Source of the DNA: Ilyomonas limi
GTDB taxonomy: Bacteria; Bacteroidota; Bacteroidia; Chitinophagales; Chitinophagaceae
Assembly (NCBI RefSeq): GCF_005233845.1
Contig: NZ_SZQL01000002.1
Span: 310,001 to 374,000, forward strand
Length of the DNA stretch: 64,000 nucleotides
Reading direction: 5' to 3'
Position numbers and translations under genes: made by a program. Position 1 is the stretch's first letter; every line of letters starts with the position of its first letter. The notes beneath the pieces are model-generated. The model was not told the origin of the DNA. It saw only the letters and a program-made list of their open reading frames with translations, and ran no database searches. Positions 16,303-23,645 of this stretch are shown here, piece by piece.

Positions 16303-17403
16303 TCAGACTAACGTCTTCTCTTTCTTGTTATCTATAGCCTTCAATAAAGATGCATATGCTGTATTAAACTTCCCGATTCCTTCCTCTTCCAGCCTTTGGC
16401 TTACTTCTTCCATATTAATTCCATTATCTTTTAATTGCTGCAATACGGCGGTTGCATTATTTAGATTTTCTTCCAGGCTATTTTTAGCATGTCCATGATC
16501 TCTAAAAGCATTAATCGTTTCCAACGGAAGTGTATTAATTGTATTTCTGCCTATTAAAGCCTCTACATATTTAACATCGCTATAGGCCGGATTCTTGGTA
16601 CCCGTGCTGGCCCACAGCAGCTTTTGTGGCTTAGCCCCTTTTTTCTCAAGCGTTTTAAAGCGTTCACTTTCAAATGCTTCTTTATAAAGCTGGTAAGCCT
16701 TTTTTGCCAGAGCAATAGCTACTTCCCCTCTCACGTGTCCAAGTCCTTTTTCTTCCAATACAGGATCAATCAATACATCTACACGGCTGAGAAAGAAACT
16801 TGCTACAGATGTAATATGATCAATAGGTTGATTGTCTTTTACCCTAATTTCCAATCCGGCGATATAGGCTTCTATTACCTCCTGATAACGGTGTAAACCA
16901 AACAGCAGCGTAATATTTATGTTAATACCTTCACTGATGCACTTGCAAATTGCAGGCAATCCCTCTTTTGTGCCTGGTATTTTAATCATTACATTTTGAC
17001 GATCTGCAGCCTTCCATAATTCGGCAGCTTGTGTAATAGTGCCGTTGGTATCATTAGCCAGATGTGGCGATACTTCGAGGCTTACAAAACCATCGTCCCC
17101 CTTTGATGCTTCAAAAACCGGCTTGAGCATATCGGCAGCACGCTTAATATCCTTTAGAGCAAATCCAAAAAATATTTCTTCGTTGCTTTTTTGTTCGCTG
17201 GCCAGCTTTCTTATATCTTCATCGTAATCTGCACTACTGCTAACAGCTTTTTCAAAAATAGATGGATTGGAAGTAATCCCACTCAAGCCATCTTCATCAA
17301 TTAATCTTTGAAGCTCGCCATTGTTCATAATCTTGCGGTCAAAAAAGTCAAGCCAAATGCTTTGCCCAAATCGTTTTATACCTTTTACTTTATTTAATTG
17401 CAT
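16303..17403 (-). CDS. tal: Transaldolase
   Basis: A 366-residue transaldolase of the longer type found in actinobacteria and cyanobacteria. The N-terminal GQSIWLDFFDRK and SGITSNPSIFEKA are diagnostic, and the Schiff-base lysine is in VMIKIPGTKEG (Lys141). WASTGTKNPAYSDVKYVEAL and NTLPLETINAF give the substrate phosphate-binding part. It transfers dihydroxyacetone units between sedoheptulose 7-phosphate and glyceraldehyde 3-phosphate in the non-oxidative pentose phosphate pathway. It is not clustered with other pentose phosphate genes. The start is a clear ATG after an A/T-rich leader. Confidence 0.94.
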   Translation of the reverse strand: MQLNKVKGIKRFGQSIWLDFFDRKIMNNGELQRLIDEDGLSGITSNPSIFEKAVSSSADYDEDIRKLASEQKSNEEIFFGFALKDIKRAADMLKPVFEASKGDDGFVSLEVSPHLANDTNGTITQAAELWKAADRQNVMIKIPGTKEGLPAICKCISEGININITLLFGLHRYQEVIEAYIAGLEIRVKDNQPIDHITSVASFFLSRVDVLIDPVLEEKGLGHVRGEVAIALAKKAYQLYKEAFESERFKTLEKKGAKPQKLLWASTGTKNPAYSDVKYVEALIGRNTINTLPLETINAFRDHGHAKNSLEENLNNATAVLQQLKDNGINMEEVSQRLEEEGIGKFNTAYASLLKAIDNKKEKTLV

Positions 17404-17464
17404 AATCTTTAATTTTTGCGTTATATATTTTTAGAAACGGGTATATATAACTTCTTTCACGTAA

Positions 17465-17628
17465 TCAAAATTCGTCAGGAAAGTCATCTTTATTTTCACC
17501 AGATTGGTACAACTTTACTTCAGTTCTCAAATGTTGCAATTCAACACTTGACCATTTTCTTTGAAGATATGGAATCAGCGCTCCTTCTTCATATTGAACA
17601 TGTTTACAGCATCAGCAAGAGCTGATAA
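17465..17628 (-). pseudogene. C-terminal relic of a hemerythrin-like gene
   Basis: On the minus strand the segment reads LSALADAV, then after a one-base frameshift HVQYEEGALIPYLQRKW, and ends KDDFPDEF before a stop at 17465. This matches the end of the intact hemerythrin at 19745-20242 (LADTVDNHVRYEERELFPHL and KDDFADEF). A stop codon lies just upstream and no N-terminal half is visible. It is a decayed second copy in a 478-bp gap that otherwise shows nothing. Confidence 0.7.
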
Positions 17629-17881
17629 TTAAATGGCAAAAAGTATTCGGAAGAATCCAAAACATCCATTCGTTCACTTATTGTAGCTTATAGTAAAGTT
17701 AGAAGTTATTTTACCAATAAAAGAGTCTTTTATCCTTTAATACTAGTTCAGGCATATTATATTTCTAAAATAGTAAAGCAATCATAAATGGTGCAGCATT
17801 CTTAACGAAACAGTCATCAATATTTGATAGATAACAATTACGCTCACTTAAAGTAAAACTCTCTTCAAGCGAGCTTTTCAT

Positions 17882-18565
17882 TTACAGCATGGAAAGAAAT
17901 TCCCTTCTTTCATCACTATTCAAAAACTTGCCGGAGTAATGTGTTGTAATCGTACTGCTGTTGGTATCCTCTATGCCTCTTGAAGCTACGCAATAATGTA
18001 TCGCGTCTATCATAACCGCCACGTCTTCCGTACCTAATATATCTTTTAACGCATCACCAATTTGCCGGGTAAGCCGCTCCTGCACCTGGGGTCTTTTTGA
18101 ATAATATTGCACCACTCTGTTTATCTTGGATAGTCCAATAACTTTCCCATTAGGTATATATGCCACATGCGCCTTTCCGGCAATTGGCACAAAATGGTGC
18201 TCGCAATAGGAATATAACGAAATATTTTTCTCTATCAGCATCCCATTGTACCTATAGTTGTTATTGAACAAAGTAATATCGGGCTTATTTAATGGATCCA
18301 ACCCGCTAAATATTTCTTCTACATACATCCTGGCAACTCTGTTAGGCGTATCTCTCAAACTGTCATCATGTAAGTTAAGTCCTAATGCCAGCATGATTTG
18401 CTTAAAGTGTAAACTGATTCTTCTTATCTTTTCTTCCTTTGTCAATTCAAAAACATCATCATGTATTGCTATATCAAAACACGTTGATGCCCTCTTATCG
18501 TCCATCACATCTACTGTTAATTTTCCGTTTATCATAGCTTCTATATATGTTAAAATATACCTCAC
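17882..18565 (-). CDS. folE: GTP cyclohydrolase I
   Basis: A 227-residue GTP cyclohydrolase I, making dihydroneopterin triphosphate from GTP for folate or pterin synthesis. Zinc ligands are present: Cys121 and His124 in YCEHHFVPI, and Cys192 in YCVASRGIED. The C-terminal TNSSTITTHYSGKF is typical. The N-terminal 20-40 residues are not conserved, so an internal Met (residue 11 or 21) may be the true start. A site matching the ECF-type promoters at 10874 and 11846 lies on this strand at 18722-18694, about 125 bp upstream, hinting at stress control. Confidence 0.93.
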   Translation of the reverse strand: MRYILTYIEAMINGKLTVDVMDDKRASTCFDIAIHDDVFELTKEEKIRRISLHFKQIMLALGLNLHDDSLRDTPNRVARMYVEEIFSGLDPLNKPDITLFNNNYRYNGMLIEKNISLYSYCEHHFVPIAGKAHVAYIPNGKVIGLSKINRVVQYYSKRPQVQERLTRQIGDALKDILGTEDVAVMIDAIHYCVASRGIEDTNSSTITTHYSGKFLNSDERREFLSML

Positions 18566-18693
18566 AAGACCATTATGTCTTAATGCAATTGGGCAGAAAT
18601 TCAGAAGATGTTACTCATTAAATTGTGTTATAATCCTGCCTTAAATCAATACATTACAACACGCTGAAGTATCTCTTGTATATACTCGTATAT

Positions 18694-18722
18694 AATAGAA
18701 AGAATTGCAACAAAAAGGTTAC
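18694..18722 (-). promoter_or_regulatory. Candidate ECF sigma promoter, site 3 (upstream of folE)
   Basis: On the minus strand GTAACC (18722-18717), T-run, 16-base spacer and TTCTATT (18700-18694). It shares TTTTTGTAACCTTTTT with site 1. It would give a leader of about 120 bases before folE. The rest of the 18566-18988 gap shows nothing recognisable. Confidence 0.5.
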
Positions 18723-18988
18723 AAAAACTCAGTTATTTATCTTCATTGCACCGAACAAAGAGATAGAAGAAAGTGAAATATCGTAAGCAATTTTAATCTT
18801 AGCTTCCCTTTTCGTAGTATGGTTTAAAATGTAGTTTACGCCCTGGCTGGAATAGTTACTGCAAGGGTTAAGCACGCAAAAAGAAGGTTCAAAGTAGTAG
18901 AGTAAAATATCTTGTCTAATTGATAAGGATTGAAAAGAACAGAAGATGATTGCTTTAAATAAAGTTGATAGAATACGATAATATAAAT

Positions 18989-19300
18989 TTATTCTTTATG
19001 TCGCTGTAATTTTTCTACCATTTTCGCAGAAGTTTCATCGGCAGAAATACCATAGCCGTTTACCAGCACTCCTTTTACACCAAATCCTGGCGAAGAAAGT
19101 GCATACACGATCGCTTCATCACCGGGGTTGGATTCGCCTTCAAAGCGATACACTTTATCAATCTCAAAATCATCCGGCGATAATTTTGTATTGCGTTGAT
19201 GGTAAACGATACATTCACCCTGGATATTAAAATCCAAAGTATAACCTTCCTGCTTTAAACCATCTACGGTTTGGGATAAAGTACCATAACTTTCTTTCAT
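18989..19300 (-). CDS. Small conserved hypothetical protein
   Basis: A 103-residue soluble protein beginning MKESYGTLSQTVDGLKQEGY. Homologues in Bacteroidota are often labelled phosphoribosylpyrophosphate synthetase, but at a third of the size and without a PRPP-binding motif that label cannot be right. Visible features are an N-terminal helix, a beta-rich centre (YTLDFNIQGECIVYHQRNTK) and a DEAIVYALSSP segment. It lies in the redox island, about 100 bp before the ferredoxin gene end, and on the same strand. The function is unknown. Confidence 0.72.
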   Translation of the reverse strand: MKESYGTLSQTVDGLKQEGYTLDFNIQGECIVYHQRNTKLSPDDFEIDKVYRFEGESNPGDEAIVYALSSPGFGVKGVLVNGYGISADETSAKMVEKLQRHKE

Positions 19301-19400
19301 AACTATCCAATTAAATATGCTAATCTATTAGTTACCGGGTTAAAGGTTTTTACTTTTTCTACTATAACTTCCGCCACGCAACGTTATAAATACGCCTTGT

Positions 19401-19745
19401 CTATTCAACCGATTCTCCACCAATAATTTCTACTGTACTGTTTTCCAGGTTTTCATCTACCAATATCTGGCACGAAAGGCGAATATCTCCGCCATGAACT
19501 CCCATTTTTGAGAGTGTTTGCTCTTCATTTCTGCCAAGCGAATGCACCGCTTTGGAAAGACCACTTATTTTTATAGCACAGGTTCCGCACCTGCCCATGC
19601 CTTTGCACTCACCAAAATCATCTATATAAATCTTGTCAAACAGCAACATCATCAGGCTGCGATATTCGTAAGTGTAGGTTTGTAGCTCATGCTTTTCGCC
19701 TTCGTAATAAGCTGTAAAATGAATAGGAGTCCTGTTTATAGCCAT
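19401..19745 (-). CDS. 2Fe-2S ferredoxin
   Basis: 114 residues from the ATG at 19745 (MAINRTPIHF). The cluster-binding loop is GECKGMGRCGTCAIKI (about 51-66), with a further Cys in IRLSCQILVD near residue 91, giving the four ligands of a plant/adrenodoxin-type [2Fe-2S] ferredoxin. The start codon overlaps the stop of the hemerythrin gene (TAATG), so I prefer it to the longer in-frame start at 19772. It probably carries electrons for the nearby flavin reductase, globin or hemerythrin; the partner is inferred only from position. Confidence 0.88.
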   Translation of the reverse strand: MAINRTPIHFTAYYEGEKHELQTYTYEYRSLMMLLFDKIYIDDFGECKGMGRCGTCAIKISGLSKAVHSLGRNEEQTLSKMGVHGGDIRLSCQILVDENLENSTVEIIGGESVE

Positions 19746-20242
19746 TATAATCCGTTGTTGTTCTTCAACCAAAATTCATCAGCAAAATCATCTTTCAGCG
19801 CCGGGTCATGTTGTGCATCTAATTGTTTTCCAATAGTATTTAGCTGCTCATCGGTTAGCACACTTTCCAGGTGTGGAAACAGTTCTCTTTCCTCGTAGCG
19901 CACATGATTGTCAACTGTATCAGCAAGCATTGCAACTTTGTTTGTGGCATTGCTTTTATCAGCATTTAAAGCTTGTATTTGTTCTGTAATTTGTGCATGC
20001 TCTTTCAAAGCTTTCTGAACGGCTGCATCTTTTACCGGCGCAAATAATATAGTTTCTTCCTCTCTAAAATGCGATTGCATGTGGTGTTGCCAGAAGTAGT
20101 TTACATAACTGATGATGCGGCTCGGTTCCACCCTAAACTTCAACCCGCATCTTATCTTCCAGCAAAACAATAATGTAAAATGATGATCTTTTGACAGTTT
20201 AACGATATGCACGTTTCGTTTGATGGGTTTCTTTTCCGACAT
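19745..20242 (-). CDS. Hemerythrin HHE domain protein
   Basis: A 165-residue hemerythrin-like protein. His residues fit the four-helix di-iron pattern: LSKDHHFTLLF (about 16-26), YFWQHHMQSHFREEE (about 49-63), LKEHAQITEQI and VDNHVRYEERELFPHLE (about 110-128). Such proteins bind oxygen or nitric oxide, or help repair iron-sulphur clusters. It is coupled to the ferredoxin gene by a TAATG overlap, suggesting a two-gene unit. A broken relic of a second copy is at 17465-17628. Confidence 0.88.
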   Translation of the reverse strand: MSEKKPIKRNVHIVKLSKDHHFTLLFCWKIRCGLKFRVEPSRIISYVNYFWQHHMQSHFREEETILFAPVKDAAVQKALKEHAQITEQIQALNADKSNATNKVAMLADTVDNHVRYEERELFPHLESVLTDEQLNTIGKQLDAQHDPALKDDFADEFWLKNNNGL

Positions 20243-20445
20243 GATGATAATGATTAAAGGAAACAGGCTTTAGTATATTGTTAATTAAACCACATAAGTG
20301 TCCGGCGGGTGTTCCATCCGATGATAACCTTCTAATGGATGGCAGCTCACCATCCGAAACCAGATGGCTTATTCTAAATTTATTTGGATAGCAATCTATT
20401 TACCATAAAGATTGGCAAAACATATACAGTAAGAACTTTCATTTA

Positions 20446-20802
20446 TTACGCTTCTTTCTTTTCTAAAAATTCTTTTACCACCACCGCCTGGTTATGTTGC
20501 TCATCTTTGGCACTGTACACCAATGTTACCGTTTTATGCTTTTTCACCTGTTCTATCAGTTCTGCTGTTGCTGGTGAATCCTGCAGTTCTGCTAAGTACT
20601 TTTTACGGAATGCTTCCCATTTTTCCGGTTCGTGATTAAACCATTTACGCAATTCCGTTGAAGGCGCAATGTCTTTTAGCCATACACCAACATGCGCATC
20701 TTCTTTTTTTATACCACGCGGCCATAAACGGTCAACCAATATGCGAAACCCGTCTGAAGATGCTATTGACTCATACGCGCGTTTTATTTTTATAGTTGCC
20801 AT
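20446..20802 (-). CDS. DUF488 family protein
   Basis: A 118-residue DUF488 protein. The family hallmark FRILVDRLWPRGIKKE is at about 19-34, followed by WLKDIAPSTELRKWFNHEP and the C-terminal TLVYSAKDEQHNQAVVVKEF. The family has a conserved Cys/Ser-rich pocket of unknown chemistry and is common near respiratory and nitrosative-stress genes. It lies 24 bp after the small membrane protein gene, most likely in the same transcript as the truncated haemoglobin. Confidence 0.88.
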   Translation of the reverse strand: MATIKIKRAYESIASSDGFRILVDRLWPRGIKKEDAHVGVWLKDIAPSTELRKWFNHEPEKWEAFRKKYLAELQDSPATAELIEQVKKHKTVTLVYSAKDEQHNQAVVVKEFLEKKEA

Positions 20803-20826
20803 AATGACCAGGTTGAATGTAAAATA

Positions 20827-21267
20827 CTATCGAATAACAAACACTTTGAATAATTGAAAGCCAAGCGTCAGCAGTGCACCTAATTTGATGACCTCCGCAA
20901 CAACAAAATACCAATGCAATGAAGAAGCAGCAACAGGCTTTCCGCTGATAACGATGTTGGCTCTTGCATCTAAAGCAGGCAACAACCAGAACGTTTCCAT
21001 AATTAACAAACAAACAGCGAGGGCAAACAAGACTATGCTGAATGTATTTATTTGCGCTTTATTTAAAAAATATCCTACCAAAAGTACTGCTGCAAAAAAC
21101 CATTCCATTTTATTAAGCGCATTAAACACTAATCTGCCAATACTCAGACCAATTGGTAAGGTAACGCCGGATGCGCGAAACTTCAACCACGATTCCATAA
21201 AACTAATAGCAACAACGCAACCCGACCATATCAATACAGCCAACAGCATAATATATTGTTTCACCAT
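20827..21267 (-). CDS. Four-helix integral membrane protein, unknown
   Basis: A 146-residue membrane protein with four predicted helices at about 7-25, 55-70, 76-95 and 118-140. Charged/polar marks between helices include FMESWLKFRA, LNKMEWFF and LPALDARANIVISGKP. The overall layout resembles DUF4149/TMEM205-like proteins, but I am not certain of the family. Its start overlaps the stop of the truncated haemoglobin gene (TAATG), so the two are translationally coupled. That coupling suggests a role linked to oxygen or NO handling at the membrane. Confidence 0.75.
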   Translation of the reverse strand: MVKQYIMLLAVLIWSGCVVAISFMESWLKFRASGVTLPIGLSIGRLVFNALNKMEWFFAAVLLVGYFLNKAQINTFSIVLFALAVCLLIMETFWLLPALDARANIVISGKPVAASSLHWYFVVAEVIKLGALLTLGFQLFKVFVIR

Positions 21268-21662
21268 TATATTAAAGTTTTAAATTGTTGATTGCGGTAG
21301 TGTTCAATTTTCATTTCAAACAGTTGTGCCATTTTATTTGCCCGCCATACTGCTTCTTCTGCTGTATCTCCGCTAAATAATTCGTCAATGGTTTGGGTAA
21401 ATAGTTGCAGCCATTGCTCGAAGTGTGCATGATCAACCGGCAGCTTTGCATGTGGTGGAAACGGGCTGCTGAAATACGTATGCTCACCTAATAAAACTGT
21501 TTGCCAAAAAGTGTACATTTTCTCTAAATGCTGCAGCCAGCGGTCTTGGATTACCGCATTAAAAACGGGCGCTAAAGTGGCATCGTCCCGTACTTTATCG
21601 TAAAAAGTATCAACCAGATATTTTATATCATCTAACGTTGCTATGTCGTGTTTGCCGTTCAT
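21267..21662 (-). CDS. Group III truncated haemoglobin
   Basis: 131 residues from the ATG at 21662 (MNGKHDIATLDDIKYLVD). The proximal region is visible as FPPHAKLPVDHAHFEQWLQLF (first part about 75-84, haem-binding His in DHAHF). TLAPVFNAVIQDRWLQHLEK and the C-terminal WRANKMAQLFEMKI fit the group III (trHbP) pattern. These haem proteins bind oxygen or NO under microaerobic conditions. The start overlaps the stop of the preceding gene (TAATG); the longer start at 21731 would run far into that gene and adds unlike sequence. Confidence 0.9.
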   Translation of the reverse strand: MNGKHDIATLDDIKYLVDTFYDKVRDDATLAPVFNAVIQDRWLQHLEKMYTFWQTVLLGEHTYFSSPFPPHAKLPVDHAHFEQWLQLFTQTIDELFSGDTAEEAVWRANKMAQLFEMKIEHYRNQQFKTLI

Positions 21663-22066
21663 TATTTTTGAAACAATTGAGTGATTAAGTAATAAATAGC
21701 CCAGCCGCCAAATAATATATGTCCTATCCAAACCCAGCCGGGAATGCTTCGTGGTGTTTCGCTTCCTTCAATTAAAAAGACCTTTTGGTCGCCTTTACCG
21801 TAAGCGCTTACCATAATAGGAATTACGCCATCCACCACTTCATTTTCTTTAATCCCTTCTACTGAAATATCAGGGCCATTGCGAACGATAAATGGTATTT
21901 TACGAATGCCTTCCTTGCCTTGCGGGTCTTTGCTTACAATCCGTAAAAAATGTTCCCCATCAACCAGCTTACGGGTATCCAGCTCAAAGTTGATGGGCGA
22001 CTTAAATGAGCCAACCGGCTGCTGCTCATCGTCTATAAAAATTATTACAGAGCTTCTGTCTTCCAT
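21662..22066 (-). CDS. Ig-like domain protein with C-terminal membrane anchor
   Basis: A 134-residue protein. The first 100 residues look like an immunoglobulin/FN3-type beta sandwich (LDTRKLVDGEHFLRIVSKDP, DGVIPIMVSAYG). A single C-terminal membrane helix, WVWIGHILFGGWAIYYLI, sits at about 112-129. No haem motif is present, although homologues are sometimes named cytochrome c. It starts 7 bp after the CPACE-motif protein and is coupled to the globin gene, so it probably belongs to the cbb3 oxidase accessory set. Exact function unknown. Confidence 0.72.
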   Translation of the reverse strand: MEDRSSVIIFIDDEQQPVGSFKSPINFELDTRKLVDGEHFLRIVSKDPQGKEGIRKIPFIVRNGPDISVEGIKENEVVDGVIPIMVSAYGKGDQKVFLIEGSETPRSIPGWVWIGHILFGGWAIYYLITQLFQK

Positions 22067-22073
22067 TTTTACA

Positions 22074-22328
22074 TTAGTTTAATACGGTTCTTTTAATATG
22101 GTTGCAGTTACTTTCACCGGGCTTTACCAGCATTTTAATGGCATAAAAAAGGGTTACCAAAACAATAAGAACCATGGCCCAAACAATCACATAATCCCAG
22201 TTGCTGTCGGGACCTGCACCATGCGTAATGCCCGATAGTATTTTAGGTTGTTGCTTTTCGCACGCAGGACACGCAATAGCAGCCATCCTTACGATCAACA
22301 GACAAATTATTAATAGTATCTTTTTCAT
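22074..22328 (-). CDS. Small exported CxxC membrane protein
   Basis: 84 residues from the ATG at 22328. It has a signal peptide or anchor (MKKILLIICLLIVRMAAIA), then CPACEKQQPKILSGITHGAG, then a membrane helix at about 48-66 and a basic tail. The CxxC right after the cleavage region suggests metal or thiol chemistry on the outer face of the membrane. An upstream start at 22367 exists but lacks the clean signal. It heads the putative globin operon, 193 bp downstream of ccoO. Function unknown. Confidence 0.72.
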   Translation of the reverse strand: MKKILLIICLLIVRMAAIACPACEKQQPKILSGITHGAGPDSNWDYVIVWAMVLIVLVTLFYAIKMLVKPGESNCNHIKRTVLN

Positions 22329-22521
22329 TGTAGTTGTTTTTGTCTTCGATATATTTTTTATCAACATTTATTTTATGGCATTATCGTTTGCTATATTGTG
22401 TGCTTAGTGCCGCTGCAGTTCATTTACCGAACAAAGCAAAAACTATACAAGAGCGCAACAGGAGTAAAACCTTCCAAAAGTTATATAGCCAGGTTAAAAA
22501 ATTCTCACCATCCAATCACTA

Positions 22522-23556
22522 CTATTTTGCAGCTTCCGTACCTGTTGATTTTGTTTTAACCAAATCCATTAAGTTTTTTATATCTGCAGCAGTTACCGTC
22601 TTTGCATTATTGCCCCAGCTTGTTTTTTCGTGGTTCATGATGGCCGAAATTTCTTCAGGCTTCAGATTGTTGGTTGTACCTATTGGCGGCATGGGCGGAA
22701 AGCCTTCTGATACACGCCCGCTATAACCATTCATTATAATATCTACCATTGTTTCAGGATTATCATCCAATACTATTTTGCTTCCTTTCAATGGTGGAAA
22801 AGCGCCCGGCAAGCCTTCTCCATTTTCCTGGTGGCAGCTTTGGCAGTTGGCGGCGTATAATGCAGTACCATCCAGCCCCTGCATTTCTCCGGCAGTACCT
22901 GCAACCTGTGTTTTTTGTTCTCTTTTATACAAAAACTCAGGAGCAGGTCTTCCATCAGGCAGCTTTACCTGTTTAAGACTTTGCAGGTAAGCTACCAACT
23001 GAAGTGCTTCTTTGGTAGCTACTACTTTGCCTTCTTCACTGTTTAAATATTCGGCAGGCACATTTACCACTACATCACCTTTTGCAGGTGTTTTTTTTAC
23101 TACGAACATCCAGGGATAAGCGGGCATAACAGATTGCTTTACTACAATTCTTGGATTGTACAAGTGTACCAAATGCCAGTCAATGCTTGGCTGTCGGGTA
23201 CCGATAGATGTAAGGTCGGGACCAGTGCGTTCGGTACCCATTAAAGTAGCAGTATTTCGCCAAAAATCGGTGCGGTGGAAATTGGCATAATCAGCGGCGA
23301 TGCTGGGCCGCGCCCCCCATACTTTATCCATATCAATATTGCGTACCTGCTGGGTATGACAGGCTACACAACCATTGGCTACATATATTGCTTTGCCCTC
23401 CAATGCATCTCCGCTCAACGTTTCTGCCTGTGGTAGCGGCGCATTGTTTTTTTGATTATACAAAGCAGGCAAAATAGCCACCATGAGGGTTAAGAAAAGA
23501 AACAAGCCCAGCGCTGCTAAAAAAAGTTTTTTATGGTCGTTAAAAAATTCCATCAT
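22522..23556 (-). CDS. ccoO: CcoO-type cytochrome c subunit fused to a second cytochrome c domain
   Basis: About 344 residues from the ATG at 23556 (MMEFFNDHKKLFL). A single N-terminal membrane anchor (about 10-30) is followed by a CcoO/FixO domain with CVACH (about 63-67) and the typical TERTGPDLTSIGTR and MPAYPWMF (Met axial ligand). A second cytochrome c domain near the C-terminus has CQSCH and GEGLPGAFPPLKGS. So one protein supplies CcoO and a CcoP-like haem; no separate ccoP gene is next to it. It is 9 bp (longest ORF) to about 90 bp from ccoN. The upstream in-frame start at 23637 adds a non-conserved 27 residues. Confidence 0.88.
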   Translation of the reverse strand: MMEFFNDHKKLFLAALGLFLFLTLMVAILPALYNQKNNAPLPQAETLSGDALEGKAIYVANGCVACHTQQVRNIDMDKVWGARPSIAADYANFHRTDFWRNTATLMGTERTGPDLTSIGTRQPSIDWHLVHLYNPRIVVKQSVMPAYPWMFVVKKTPAKGDVVVNVPAEYLNSEEGKVVATKEALQLVAYLQSLKQVKLPDGRPAPEFLYKREQKTQVAGTAGEMQGLDGTALYAANCQSCHQENGEGLPGAFPPLKGSKIVLDDNPETMVDIIMNGYSGRVSEGFPPMPPIGTTNNLKPEEISAIMNHEKTSWGNNAKTVTAADIKNLMDLVKTKSTGTEAAK

Positions 23557-23645
23557 ATAATATTTTTGCTCGTGTAATGCTTCCCCGTTTCTAATTACCT
23601 GTTTGTTGCTTACATGCAACACACTGCGCACATTCACTTTTCTTT

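Noticed and set aside
20308-20366. Repeated CCATCCGA segments upstream of the hemerythrin gene
   Set aside because: Three partial copies with weak pairing; too short and irregular to call a regulatory RNA or operator.
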